64,000 bases of DNA from Streptomyces resistomycificus (GCF_001514265.1 NZ_KQ948990.1:775967-839966), one strand, 5' to 3'. Shown: positions 44,422 through 53,158, numbered from the stretch's first letter. The notes: a model not told the origin generated them from the letters alone. Program-made: numbers and translations.

Positions 44422-46167
44422 ATGACGACATTCGCCAGCGGAACCGACACCCTGACCCGTGACGCGCTGACCGTCCTGCAACCCGGCTTCACGGGCACCA
44501 CCGCCCCCGACTGGCTGCTGCGCCGCCTGGGCGAGGGCCTCGCCTCGGTCGGTCTGTTCGGCCGCAACATCGCGACGCCCGAACAGCTCGCGTCCCTGAC
44601 CGCCCAGTTGCGCGCCGAACGCGACGACGTCCTGGTCGCGATAGACGAGGAGGGCGGGGACGTGACGCGCCTGGAGGTGCGCACCGGCTCCAGCTTCCCC
44701 GGCAACCACGCGCTGGGCGCCGTCGACGACGTGGAGCTCACACGGGACGTGGCCCTGGAACTGGGCCGCCGCCTCGCCGCCTGCGGGGTGAACCTCAACT
44801 GGGCCCCGTCCGCCGACGTGAACTCCAACCCCGGGAACCCGGTGATCGGCGTCCGGTCCTTCGGCGCCGACCCCGACCTGGTCGCCCGGCACACCGCCGC
44901 CTACGTCACCGGCCTCCAGTCCGCCGGAGTCGCCGCCTGCACCAAGCACTTCCCTGGCCACGGCGACACGGCGGTCGACTCCCACCACGCGCTGCCCCGC
45001 ATCGACGTGGACGCGGCGACGCTGCGCGAACGTGAACTGGCCCCCTTCCGCGCGGCGATCACCGCCGGCACCCGGTCGATCATGACCGCCCACATCCTGG
45101 TCCCGGCCCTGGACCCGGAACGCCCGGCCACCCTGTCCCGCCGGATCCTCACCGACCTGCTCCGCGGCGAACTCGGCTACGACGGCCTGATCGTCACGGA
45201 CGGCATGGAGATGCAGGCCATCGCCGGCACCTACGGCATCGAACGCGGCAGCGTCCTCGCCCTCGCCGCCGGAGCCGACGCCATCTGCGTGGGCGGCGGC
45301 CTCGCCGACGATGCCACGGTGCGCCGCCTGCGCGACGCCCTGGTCACCGCCGTACGCACCGGCGAACTCCCCGAGGAACGCCTGGCAGAAGCGGCGGAAC
45401 GGGTACGGGGGATGGCGGCCTGGACGGCCTCTGCGTCGGCATCGACATCGGTGCCTGCATCGGCGTCCGCATCGGTATCACCGGTGTCACCGGTATCGGC
45501 GTTGTCGCCGTCGGCGACCAGCGCGGGGACCAGCGCGGCGGATGGCACGGCGGTCGGGTCGGCGGGAGCCGCGGTGGGCGTGGCGGCCGGGCAACCGGCA
45601 GGAGACGTGACCGGGCCGCCGGCAGGAGATCCGGCAGGAGACCCGGCAGGGCATCCGGCAGGGCATCCGGCAGAGAGCGTGCCGGGCAGCGTGACCGGAA
45701 CCGGCTCTCGGGGCGCTGCCGCGCGCGACGTCGGCCTCCGCGCCGCCCGCCGCGCCCTGCGCCTCACCGGCGCCGAGCACTTCACCCCGCTCACCGAAGC
45801 GCCCTACGTCGCCGCGCTCACCCCCGTCGCCAACATCGCCGTCGGCGACGAGACCCCGTGGGGCGTCGCCGCGGAGCTCTCCCGACTCCTCCCCGGCACG
45901 GAGACGGGCAGTTACGCGGGGGAGGAGGCGGCCGCCGCGGCCCTGGCCTCGGCCGGCCCGCGCCGCATCGTCGCCGTCGTCCGCGACGAACACCGTCACC
46001 CCTGGATGGCCGCCACCCTCGACACCCTGCTGGCGGCCCGCCCCGACACCATCGTCGTCGAGATGGGGCTCCCCCAGGCCACCCCCCGAGGCGCCCTGCA
46101 CATCGCCACCCACGGCGCGGCCCGAGTCTGCGGTCGCGCGGCGGCGGAGGTCATCGCCGGGGTGTAG
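44422..46167 (+). CDS. dasD: GH3 beta-N-acetylhexosaminidase, DasD-like, with a low-complexity internal linker
   Basis: 581 residues from ATG 44422. The GH3 TIM barrel carries the NagZ-type His loop KHFPGHGDTAVDSHHALP and the nucleophile aspartate in LIVTDGMEMQAI. There is no signal peptide, so it would split imported chitobiose inside the cell. Residues about 333-430 are an Ala/Ser/Pro/Gly linker with repeats (SASASTSVPASASASV, then DPAGDPAGHPAGHPAE) between barrel and C-terminal domain. It follows dasC by 8 bp and shares its operon. Confidence 0.9.
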   Translation: MTTFASGTDTLTRDALTVLQPGFTGTTAPDWLLRRLGEGLASVGLFGRNIATPEQLASLTAQLRAERDDVLVAIDEEGGDVTRLEVRTGSSFPGNHALGAVDDVELTRDVALELGRRLAACGVNLNWAPSADVNSNPGNPVIGVRSFGADPDLVARHTAAYVTGLQSAGVAACTKHFPGHGDTAVDSHHALPRIDVDAATLRERELAPFRAAITAGTRSIMTAHILVPALDPERPATLSRRILTDLLRGELGYDGLIVTDGMEMQAIAGTYGIERGSVLALAAGADAICVGGGLADDATVRRLRDALVTAVRTGELPEERLAEAAERVRGMAAWTASASASTSVPASASASVSPVSPVSALSPSATSAGTSAADGTAVGSAGAAVGVAAGQPAGDVTGPPAGDPAGDPAGHPAGHPAESVPGSVTGTGSRGAAARDVGLRAARRALRLTGAEHFTPLTEAPYVAALTPVANIAVGDETPWGVAAELSRLLPGTETGSYAGEEAAAAALASAGPRRIVAVVRDEHRHPWMAATLDTLLAARPDTIVVEMGLPQATPRGALHIATHGAARVCGRAAAEVIAGV

Positions 46168-46241
46168 CCGGACGGCAGGGGGTGCGTGGCGAACGGGGTG
46201 CCCCGCACACATGCCGCCGTACGACAGCCGCCATGAGAAAA

Positions 46242-46272
46242 GCGCCGGCCCGCTGGATCAGAGCGCCGGCGC
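46242..46272. terminator. Bidirectional hairpin between dasD and nagB
   Basis: Arms GCGCCGGC (46242-46249) and GCCGGCGC (46265-46272), with AAAA before and TTT one base after, serving the two convergent genes. Confidence 0.75.
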
Positions 46273-46297
46273 CTTTCCGCGGTCGACTGCGGGGCGG

Positions 46298-47083
46298 CTA
46301 GATCCCCTGCCAGTCCGGCTTGTTGGCGTAGGTGTGCCGGAAGTAGTCCGCGAGCTTCAGCTTGGAGGCGGCGGCGTCGTCCACGACGACCGTGGCGTGC
46401 GGGTGGAGCTGGAGCGCCGAGGCCGGGCACACCGCGGCGACCGGACCCTCGACGGTCGCGGCGACCGCGTCCGCCTTGCCCTCGCCCGTCGCCAGCAGCA
46501 CCAGGTGCCGGGCCTCCAGGATCGTCCCGATGCCCTGCGTGATGACGTGGTGCGGGACCTGCTCGATGTCGCCGTCGAAGAACCGCGCGTTGTCGATCCG
46601 CGTCTGCTCGGTCAGCGTCTTGATCCGCGTACGCGAGGCCAGCGACGAACAGGGCTCGTTGAACCCGATGTGCCCGTCGGTCCCGATCCCCAGCACCTGG
46701 AGGTCCACCCCGCCGGCCTCCGCCAGCGCCCGGTCGTACGCCTCGCTCGCCCCCTGCACGTCCTCGGCCGTACCGTCCGGCCCCATGAACGCGTCCATCC
46801 CGATGCCGAGGGGCTCCAGCACCTCGCGCCTGAGTACCGAGCGGTACGACTCCGGGTGCTCGGCCGGCAGCCCCACGTACTCGTCGAGCTGGGCGATCCG
46901 GGCCCGCGACGCGTCCACGGCACCGGAACGCACCTTCGCCGCCAACGCCTCGTAGATGGGCAGCGGTGTCGACCCCGTGGCCACGCCGAGCAGGGCGCCG
47001 GGCTTGTGCCGGAGCAACTGCGCCATGGCCTCGGCGATGAGCTCGCCGCCCGACTTGGCGTCCGGAACGATGACAACTTCCAC
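46298..47083 (-). CDS. nagB: Glucosamine-6-phosphate deaminase
   Basis: 261 residues from GTG 47083. Motifs: VATGSTPLPIYEAL (phosphate loop), LDEYVGLPAEHPESY (catalytic Asp) and LGIGTDGHIGFNEP (His/Glu dyad). It converts glucosamine-6-phosphate to fructose-6-phosphate plus ammonia, so it consumes the DasR inducer. The leader (47084-47230) is long and repetitive, and a dre sits at 47233-47248. Confidence 0.94.
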   Translation of the reverse strand: MEVVIVPDAKSGGELIAEAMAQLLRHKPGALLGVATGSTPLPIYEALAAKVRSGAVDASRARIAQLDEYVGLPAEHPESYRSVLRREVLEPLGIGMDAFMGPDGTAEDVQGASEAYDRALAEAGGVDLQVLGIGTDGHIGFNEPCSSLASRTRIKTLTEQTRIDNARFFDGDIEQVPHHVITQGIGTILEARHLVLLATGEGKADAVAATVEGPVAAVCPASALQLHPHATVVVDDAAASKLKLADYFRHTYANKPDWQGI

Positions 47084-47163
47084 GCTGGGCCTGCCGATCT
47101 GAAGAGAAGGTCGGAAGAGAACGGTCCGAGGAGAACGTCCGACGAGAACGTACGAGGAGATCC

Positions 47164-47199
47164 GGGTATCCGAAGAGGGCTGGGTATCCGAAGAGGGCT
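47164..47199. repeat. Exact 18-bp tandem duplication in the nagB leader
   Basis: Two identical units GGGTATCCGAAGAGGGCT start at 47164 and 47182. The rest of the leader (47105-47160) is a looser iteration of GAGAACGTCCGA-type sequence. It lies in the 5' untranslated region between dre and nagB. Confidence 0.85.
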
Positions 47200-47232
47200 G
47201 GGGAGGTGAGTCGACCGGCCCGAAAAGGACCA

Positions 47233-47248
47233 TGTGGTTTAGACCAAT
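47233..47248. promoter_or_regulatory. dre element of nagB
   Basis: TGTGGTTTAGACCAAT: core TGGT-TTAG-ACCA is a good DasR palindrome, 150 bp upstream of the nagB GTG. Confidence 0.85.
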
Positions 47249-47328
47249 CTAACAGAGGTGGGTCCCGCGAGCCCAGGCGACTCAAGCCCTCTCGTCACCA
47301 GGTCGGCCAACGTCCGTGGGTGGCGCAC

Positions 47329-48081
47329 CTAGGTCAGTGAACCTCCCGTCACGTCCACCCAGCTCCCCGTCACCCACCGGCCGGCGTCCGACGCCAGGAA
47401 CGCCACCACGTCCGCCACATCGGCCGTCTCGCCCACCCTGCCCAGCGCCGATAGCGCCGCCGCGTCAGCCCACGCGCCCTCGCTCCGGTGCAGCAGCTCA
47501 TATGTGTTGTCGGTGGCGATGATTCCCGGTGCCACGGAGTTCACGGTGATGTTCCGGGGGCCCAGGACCTTCGACAGATCCCGGGAGAGCAGGTCCAGCG
47601 CTCCCTTGGTCATCGCGTACGCCACGTTGTCCGGCATCGCCGCTGTCCGGGCGAGCCCCGACGAGATGTTGATGACCCGGCCGCCGTCGCGCAGGCGGGG
47701 CAGACCGTGCTTGACGAGGAAGAACGGCGCCTTCACATTCACCGCGAAGACCCGGTCGTACTCCTTCTCGTCGATCTCGCCGATCGGCCTGGCGCTCCCG
47801 ATTCCGGCGTTGTTCACCAGGATGTCCAGCCCGTCCGCGTGCCGGTCGAACTCCTTCCACAGGGCCTCCGCGTCTCCCGGCAGCCCCAGTTCGACCCCGA
47901 TCGTGAAGGCCGAGCCCCCGGCCGCCTCGATCGCGGCCACCGTCTCCTTCGCCGCGGCCTCGTTCCGTCCGTAGTGCACCGCGACCCGGGCGCCGTCGCG
48001 CCCCAGTCGCTCGGCGATTCCCCGGCCGATGCCCCTGCTCGCCCCAGTGACCAGAGCCGTCCTGCCTGCAAGCACGCCCAT
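47329..48081 (-). CDS. Short-chain dehydrogenase/reductase
   Basis: 250 residues, classical SDR: cofactor motif TGASRGIGRGIAERL, with VHYGRNE after strand 2 (Arg suggests NADPH), NNAG, catalytic Ser in ISSGLARTA and YAMTK, C-terminal WVTGSWVDVTGG. The substrate is unknown. It is divergent from the TetR gene at 48179 and probably its target: two related palindromes lie between them. Confidence 0.88.
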   Translation of the reverse strand: MGVLAGRTALVTGASRGIGRGIAERLGRDGARVAVHYGRNEAAAKETVAAIEAAGGSAFTIGVELGLPGDAEALWKEFDRHADGLDILVNNAGIGSARPIGEIDEKEYDRVFAVNVKAPFFLVKHGLPRLRDGGRVINISSGLARTAAMPDNVAYAMTKGALDLLSRDLSKVLGPRNITVNSVAPGIIATDNTYELLHRSEGAWADAAALSALGRVGETADVADVVAFLASDAGRWVTGSWVDVTGGSLT

Positions 48082-48105
48082 GGCGGCGCCCCCTTCTCAT
48101 TTCCC

Positions 48106-48165
48106 TAGCGGTCGCTACAGAAAGGACCGTACAGCACGGCCCGTCCATTTCTCTAGCACCCGCTA
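48106..48165. promoter_or_regulatory. Two matching operator palindromes between the SDR and TetR genes
   Basis: TAGCGGTCGCTA (48106-48117) and TAGCACCCGCTA (48154-48165), each in a CATTTC(C/T)CTAGC context and 48 bp apart centre to centre. The shared flank and near-symmetry suggest one TetR binding site per divergent promoter. Confidence 0.7.
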
Positions 48166-48178
48166 TACAATTCACTCC

Positions 48179-48811
48179 ATGGTGCGCAGCGAGGAGACGA
48201 AACCGCAGGTCAGGCCAGCATCCAAGCCGCGTGGCCGACCGCGCTCCTTCGATCGCGAGACGGCGCTGGAGAAGGCGCTCCTGGCCTTCTGGGAGCACGG
48301 GTACGAGGCCACGTCGGTCTCCGACCTCACCCGCGTCATGGACATCGGGGCCCCTAGTCTCTACGCGGCCTTCGGCGACAAGCGGTCACTGTTCGAGGAG
48401 GTCGTGCGCGAGTACGGCGCGAGGTACGGCTCCTTCGGCGACCGCGCCCTCGCCGAGGAACCGACCGCCCGCGCCGCCGTCGCGCGCACGCTCCGGGAGG
48501 CCGCCGTCGAGTACACCGACCCCGCCCACCCCTACGGCTGCCTCGTCATCCACGCGGCCATCAACTGCACGACCCCCGAGGTCGAGCAGTCGCTGCGCGA
48601 GCGGCGCAACGCCAACATCGCCGCGTTCGAGAGCCGCATCAGGGCCGACATCGCCGCGGGCGAACTGCCGCCCGGCACCGACGCGGCCGCCCTCGCCCGG
48701 CATGCGGGCGCGATGATCCAGGGCATGTCGCAACAGGCGCGCGACGGCGCGAGTCAGGGGGAGTTGGAGGCGCTCGCGGAAATTGCCATGGCTATCTGGC
48801 CCCGCACATGA
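48179..48811 (+). CDS. TetR family regulator
   Basis: 210 residues from ATG 48179. The basic head KPRGRPRSFDRETALEKALL and the helix-turn-helix TSVSDLTRVMDIGAPSLYAAFGDKRSLFEEV match the NemR/AcrR-like group. The conserved YGCLVIHAAINCTTPEVEQ with cysteine pair near residues 121 and 129 may sense electrophiles. Likely repressor of itself and the SDR gene. Confidence 0.87.
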   Translation: MVRSEETKPQVRPASKPRGRPRSFDRETALEKALLAFWEHGYEATSVSDLTRVMDIGAPSLYAAFGDKRSLFEEVVREYGARYGSFGDRALAEEPTARAAVARTLREAAVEYTDPAHPYGCLVIHAAINCTTPEVEQSLRERRNANIAAFESRIRADIAAGELPPGTDAAALARHAGAMIQGMSQQARDGASQGELEALAEIAMAIWPRT

Positions 48812-48926
48812 ACCCACACGGGTTAGGCTGCGTGATGGTTGCCAGGGCGTCCTACTGGCCGGGACAGCAACGGCGCCTCGCCGAAAAGTCCCAACAACAA
48901 ACAGCCTTCAACGCATGGACACACGC

Positions 48927-48942
48927 AGTGGTCTAGTCCACA
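48927..48942. promoter_or_regulatory. Isolated dre-like element outside the das module
   Basis: AGTGGTCTAGTCCACA is as close to the DasR consensus as the site in front of dasR. It lies 116 bp past the TetR stop and 272 bp before the PdtaS-like kinase start. The region 48812-49213 otherwise contains one hairpin (48976-49000) and no convincing gene. Confidence 0.75.
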
Positions 48943-48975
48943 ATGCGTAGAGAACAAGTAAAAACGCACATGCTT

Positions 48976-49000
48976 CCGCCTTCCCCGCACAGGAAGGCGG
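48976..49000. terminator. Hairpin 34 bp after the isolated dre
   Basis: Perfect 9-bp arms CCGCCTTCC and GGAAGGCGG with a 7-nt loop. It could end the TetR transcript or a short transcript starting near the dre. No T-tract follows. Confidence 0.6.
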
Positions 49001-49213
49001 ACCGAGGAACCGGTGCTCTCTGCCCTGACTGCCCCGGCTCCTCATCCTCGGCCTACCGGGACCGCACACCCCGCGGCCGATTTGCTCCGGGCTGCGGTGC
49101 CGGGAGGGTTGAGGGTCCCTCCCAGGCGCCGCGGCCCGCGGGTGTTTTCGGGGCCCGTTCCGTGCGCCGCCGGTTTTTAGGCCCAGCACATACCCCCAGG
49201 TACGCTCGCACTC

Positions 49214-50689
49214 GTGCCCTCCATGAACGAACTCGTACGCCAGCACACGGCCCTCGACGACTCCGACCTCGAGTGGCTGCACCTGCTGGTCTCGGAGTGG
49301 CAGCTGCTCTCCGACCTCTCCTTCGCCGACCTCGTCCTGTGGGTCCCGACCCGCGACGGCACCCGCTATGTCTCCGTCGCCCAGATGCGGCCCAACACCG
49401 GCCCCACCTCGTACCAGGACGACATGGTCGGCCACCTCGTCCCGCGCGGCCGCCGCCCCCTGCTGGACGCCGCCCTGGACGAGGGCCGGATCGTGCGCGA
49501 GGGCGACCCGGAGTGGCGCGAGGAGGTCCCCGTCCGTGTCGAGTCCATCCCCGTGCGGCGGGAGGGGCGCGTCCTCGGTGTCATCGCGCGCAACACCAAC
49601 CTCCTCACCGTGCGTACCCCGAGCCGCCTGGAGCTGACGTACCTCCAGAGCGCCTCGGACCTCGCGCAGATGATCGCGGCCGGATCCTTCCCGTTCGCGA
49701 ACCAGCAGGTCGACATGGACGCCTCGCCCCGCGTCGGCGACGGTCTGATCCGGGTCGACGCGGACGGTGTCGTCCAGTACGCCTCACCGAACGCACTGTC
49801 CGCCTACCACCGGATGGGCCTCGCCGCCGACCTCGTCGGCCACCACCTCGGAAAGACCACCGCCGAACTCGCCCCCACCCAGGGGCCGGTGGACGAGGCA
49901 CTCGCCAAGGTGGCCAGCGGGTGGGCGCCGCGCGAGTTCGAGATCGAGGCCCACGACGGAGTGATCCAGTTCCGGGCGATCCCGCTCAAGCCCAAGGGCA
50001 CCCGTATCGGTTCGCTGGTCCTCCTGCGTGACGTCACCGAACTGCGGCGCCGCGAGCGTGAGTTGATCACCAAGGACGCGACCATCCGGGAGATCCACCA
50101 CCGCGTCAAGAACAACCTTCAGACGGTGGCGGCGCTGCTCAGGCTCCAGGCCCGGCGCATCGACTCCGACCGTGGCCGGGAAGCTCTGGAAGAGGCGGTC
50201 CGACGCGTCGGATCGATTGCGATCGTGCACGAGACGCTCTCCCAGAACCTGGACGAGCGAGTGGAGTTCGACGAGATCGCCGACCGGGTCCTCGCGATGG
50301 TCGCCGAGATCTCGCCGGGCAAGGTCACCGGCCGGCGCAGCGGTCGCTTCGGCATCCTGGACGCGGAGGTCGCCACTCCTCTGTCCATGGTCCTGACCGA
50401 GATCCTCCAGAACGCCCTGGAACACGGCTTCCGTGAGGGGGAGACGGGCACCGTAGAGGTCTCCGCCGTCCGTGGTGGCACCACCAAGGAGGCCCGCCTC
50501 CTCGTCACCGTCCAGGACGACGGCGTCGGTCTGCCCGAGGGCTTCGACCCGCACACCGCGGGAAACCTCGGCCTGCAGATCGTACGAACCCTGGTGGAGG
50601 GCGAGTTGGGCGGCACGTTCGACATGGTCCCGGCGCCGGAGCGGGGAACCCAGGTGATCCTGGACATCCCGGTACGCGCGCACAAGTAG
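49214..50689 (+). CDS. PdtaS-like sensor histidine kinase (HisKA_2 family)
   Basis: 491 residues (GTG 49214; ATG 49223 is close). A GAF domain covers about residues 10-150 (LVSEWQLLSDLSFADLVLWVP), a PAS domain about 180-285 (LIRVDADGVVQYASPNALSAYHRMG). The phosphoacceptor region IREIHHRVKNNLQTVAALLRLQARR and HATPase (ILQNALEHGF, DDGVGLPEGF, GNLGLQIV) follow. It is soluble. The Mycobacterium homologue phosphorylates the ANTAR RNA-binding regulator PdtaR; no such gene is adjacent here. Confidence 0.9.
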   Translation: MPSMNELVRQHTALDDSDLEWLHLLVSEWQLLSDLSFADLVLWVPTRDGTRYVSVAQMRPNTGPTSYQDDMVGHLVPRGRRPLLDAALDEGRIVREGDPEWREEVPVRVESIPVRREGRVLGVIARNTNLLTVRTPSRLELTYLQSASDLAQMIAAGSFPFANQQVDMDASPRVGDGLIRVDADGVVQYASPNALSAYHRMGLAADLVGHHLGKTTAELAPTQGPVDEALAKVASGWAPREFEIEAHDGVIQFRAIPLKPKGTRIGSLVLLRDVTELRRRERELITKDATIREIHHRVKNNLQTVAALLRLQARRIDSDRGREALEEAVRRVGSIAIVHETLSQNLDERVEFDEIADRVLAMVAEISPGKVTGRRSGRFGILDAEVATPLSMVLTEILQNALEHGFREGETGTVEVSAVRGGTTKEARLLVTVQDDGVGLPEGFDPHTAGNLGLQIVRTLVEGELGGTFDMVPAPERGTQVILDIPVRAHK

Positions 50690-50765
50690 GCCGGCGCCGC
50701 GGGTGCGGGTGGCGCTGCCGGCCGGAGAGCACAGAGTCCGAACAACAAAGGGCCCGGACAGCAAA

Positions 50766-50794
50766 GAGCCCCGGACCGTTCAGGTCCGGGGCTC
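50766..50794. terminator. Bidirectional terminator between the kinase and wblE
   Basis: Perfect 12-bp stem (50766-50777 with 50783-50794, left arm GAGCCCCGGACC) and 5-nt loop GTTCA, flanked by A-rich CAGCAAA on the left. It separates convergent genes. Confidence 0.88.
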
Positions 50795-50913
50795 AACATG
50801 CTCGTTGCCAGCTTGTGCTGCGCATCGGGGGTACTGCGCGCTGCGGCTCGGGGGCGGGAGATGCGTACTCGCTGTACGCGCCGCCAAGCTCAGGCTGTCG
50901 CGGGGCGGGTGTG

Positions 50914-51171
50914 TCAGGCGGAGGCCTGACGGGCCCGGTTGCGGGCGGCGCGGCGCTTCATGGCGCGGCGCTCGTCCTCGCTGAGACCACCCCAGACGCC
51001 GGAGTCCTGGCCGGACTCGAGCGCCCACTGCAGGCACTGCTCCATAACCGGGCAGCGACGGCAGACGGCCTTGGCTTCCTCGATCTGCAGCAGCGCAGGA
51101 CCGGTGTTGCCGATGGGGAAGAAGAGCTCGGGGTCTTCCTCGCGGCAAACGGCGTTGTGACGCCAGTCCAT
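50914..51171 (-). CDS. wblE: WhiB-like iron-sulfur protein WblE (WhiB1 type)
   Basis: 85 residues from ATG 51171 with AAGGAGAGG upstream. The four [4Fe-4S] cysteines are C9, C37, C40 and C46; the GVWGGLSEDERR beta-turn and basic C-terminus KRRAARNRARQ match the WhiB1/WblE clade, which is NO-sensitive and binds the primary sigma factor. Neighbouring sigH supports the S. coelicolor synteny. Confidence 0.93.
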   Translation of the reverse strand: MDWRHNAVCREEDPELFFPIGNTGPALLQIEEAKAVCRRCPVMEQCLQWALESGQDSGVWGGLSEDERRAMKRRAARNRARQASA

Positions 51172-51215
51172 GGCTGCTACCTCTCCTTGGTATTACGTGC
51201 AGGTTGCTTGTGAAT

Positions 51216-51229
51216 GTGAACGCTTTCAC
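51216..51229. promoter_or_regulatory. Palindrome in the wblE leader region
   Basis: GTGAACGCTTTCAC, arms GTGAA/TTCAC, 45 bp upstream of the wblE start. A run of eight Ts (51393-51400) is rare for this genome and lies farther upstream. The remaining 51172-51491 shows no gene; it is promoter and the 3' end region of the kinase-like gene. Confidence 0.5.
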
Positions 51230-51491
51230 GAATCCCTCAACAAGTGAAGGGCCGACTGCCAGGTTCCCTGGCGTGGTCCTGTGGATTGAAGAGGGGTTCC
51301 GGTGATCTTGTTGAGGCCGGTGTTGCGGGCCGTCTCGATCGCCACGTAGAGACTCGCAAACCTCAGCGGCGGATACAACCCCTACCGGAAAGTTTTTTTT
51401 GATTCCTCGGTGTCGACTAGGTCACAGCCGTACTTCCATGGGGTGGACCCGCGCCTAAACGTTCGAGTGAAAGGACTTACGCCCTTTCTGC

Positions 51492-52460
51492 TCACACAAT
51501 CACACGCAGTGCACGGCGTACGCCTGTGAACGTCACGCTCGTACGCAGCCCTAGGTGGTCGCCGTCCATCTGGAGGGGGAGCGGCACCTTCGAATGCAAG
51601 GTGAACTGGTCCTGGTCGTGCAGGGAGACCGCGTGCTTTCCGTGCGGTCCCCGCTCGGGGGACGAAGTGAGCAACTGGGTGCCATACCGGGCAACCGCGG
51701 TCGTCGTCATACGGCTGAGACCGAGTACGTCGAGGCCTTTATCGAACGAGGCCTTAGGTGACGCGTACATCGGGTGATTGCCCAGGAAGGTCCACGGAGA
51801 GGTGTTCGAGACTATGGAAAGCACCAGATCGGTCACCGGCTCGGCATCCGGCCTTTCCAGCGTGATCGTCCCGTGCCGGCGGTGCGTCTCGCCGAAGAAC
51901 TGGCGCAGCGCCTGACGTACGTAGAGCGCGTGGGTGGACTTCCTGCCGCGTTCCCGGTGCTGCTCGACCCGTCCGACCACGCCCGCGTCGAAGCCGAGGC
52001 CCGCGTTGAAGGTGAACCAGCGCGACGGCACGGCCTCGTCGTCCGTACCGGGGGTGCCTGAGGTCAGGCCCAGGCCGACCGTGCGCTCACGGCCCTCGCG
52101 CAGGGCGTCCAGCAGGGCGCCGGTGGCCTCCACCGCGTCGTTGGGCAGTCCGAGGGCGCGGGCGAAGACGTTCGTCGAGCCGCCGGGGACCACCGCGAGG
52201 CCGGGCAGGCGCTCGGGGTCGGGGCCGGCGTGCAGGAGGCCGTTGACCACCTCGTTGACCGTGCCGTCACCGCCGAGGGCCACGATCAGGTCCACGTCCG
52301 CGCTCTCCGCCGCCTGGCGGCCCAGGTCGCGCGCGTGGCCGCGGTACTCGGTGGTGACCGCCTCCAGCTTCATCTCGCTCGCAAGCGCGTGGATCAGGAC
52401 ATCGCGCGTACGTGCGCTTGTGGTGGTTGCCGCCGGATTGACCACGAGAAGTGCACGCAT
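51492..52460 (-). CDS. Diacylglycerol/lipid kinase family protein
   Basis: 322 residues from ATG 52460. The catalytic domain starts MRALLVVNPAATTTS and has the ATP motif VALGGDGTVNEVVNGLL and VVPGGSTNVFARALG, then the lipid-kinase beta domain (FTFNAGLGFDAGVVG, PWTFLGNHPMYA, LPLQMDGDHLG). It phosphorylates diacylglycerol or a related lipid. No membrane helix is seen. It lies upstream of wblE on the same strand. Confidence 0.9.
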   Translation of the reverse strand: MRALLVVNPAATTTSARTRDVLIHALASEMKLEAVTTEYRGHARDLGRQAAESADVDLIVALGGDGTVNEVVNGLLHAGPDPERLPGLAVVPGGSTNVFARALGLPNDAVEATGALLDALREGRERTVGLGLTSGTPGTDDEAVPSRWFTFNAGLGFDAGVVGRVEQHRERGRKSTHALYVRQALRQFFGETHRRHGTITLERPDAEPVTDLVLSIVSNTSPWTFLGNHPMYASPKASFDKGLDVLGLSRMTTTAVARYGTQLLTSSPERGPHGKHAVSLHDQDQFTLHSKVPLPLQMDGDHLGLRTSVTFTGVRRALRVIV

Positions 52461-52575
52461 GAGTTGCAGCGTACCTACTGGGTGGTACCGGGCACAGGGC
52501 GAGGTAGGGATCAAGTAAGACTTCCGGCGTGAACCTCACCACGGCGGCCTGTCGGCCGAGGGCTACCCTTCAGGG

Positions 52576-53031
52576 GTGAGCGCTGAGCAGACCCCCACCC
52601 CCGAAGCCGCGGAAGCCGCCCGAGAGGCGGGGCCCCGTCCCGGTCGGCTGACCGCCGCGGCGGCACTGGCCGCGCTGGAGGGGCTCGCCCTGGCCGTCGG
52701 TGGCGCGTGGATGCTGGTGGAGGGATTCGCGGGCGACCCGGACGACCGGCGGTCGGCCGTCACCGGGGGCGTCACCCTGATCGTGCTCGCGCTGCTGCCG
52801 CTGCTCGCGGCGCGCGGGCTGCTCGCCCGGCGCAGCTGGAGCCGTGGCCCGGCCGTCATCACCCAGATCATGGCGCTGCCGGTGGCCTACAACCTGCTCC
52901 AGGCCGACAGTGTGGCGATCCCGGCGGGGATCGCGCTCGCGGTCGTGGCCCTGGCCGCGCTGGTCCTGCTGGTCAACGGGGAGACGACCCGGGCCCTGGG
53001 GATCCGGGGACCGGGGAACGCGCAGAAGTAA
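52576..53031 (+). CDS. Four-helix integral membrane protein, unknown
   Basis: 151 residues from GTG 52576. After a charged head (TPTPEAAEAAREAG), four hydrophobic segments run from about residue 25 (AALAALEGLALAVGGAWMLVEG; LIVLALLPLLAARGLLA; VITQIMALPVAYNLL; GIALAVVALAALVLLV). A tail RALGIRGPGNAQ ends it. The fold is common in Streptomyces but unassigned. Confidence 0.7.
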   Translation: MSAEQTPTPEAAEAAREAGPRPGRLTAAAALAALEGLALAVGGAWMLVEGFAGDPDDRRSAVTGGVTLIVLALLPLLAARGLLARRSWSRGPAVITQIMALPVAYNLLQADSVAIPAGIALAVVALAALVLLVNGETTRALGIRGPGNAQK

Positions 53032-53122
53032 CGCCCTGGGGCCGAGAGCCTCGAGAGGTGCCTCCAGGGAGGCGGCCGCGGGTGTCCGCACGGGCCTGGC
53101 GTCCGGAGAGGCAGCCGCAGGC

Positions 53123-53158
53123 GTCGGTCGTGTCGGTCGTGTCGGTCGTGTCGGTCAT
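53123..53158. repeat. Four-copy 9-bp tandem repeat
   Basis: GTCGGTCGT is repeated from 53123, 53132, 53141 and 53150 (last copy ends CAT). It lies in the 285-bp gap before sigH's 3' end, which holds no gene I can support. Confidence 0.85.

Noticed and set aside
53123..53158. CRISPR-like array
   Set aside because: The 9-bp units are contiguous without spacers, so this is a simple tandem repeat. No CRISPR array or cas gene was seen in the window.
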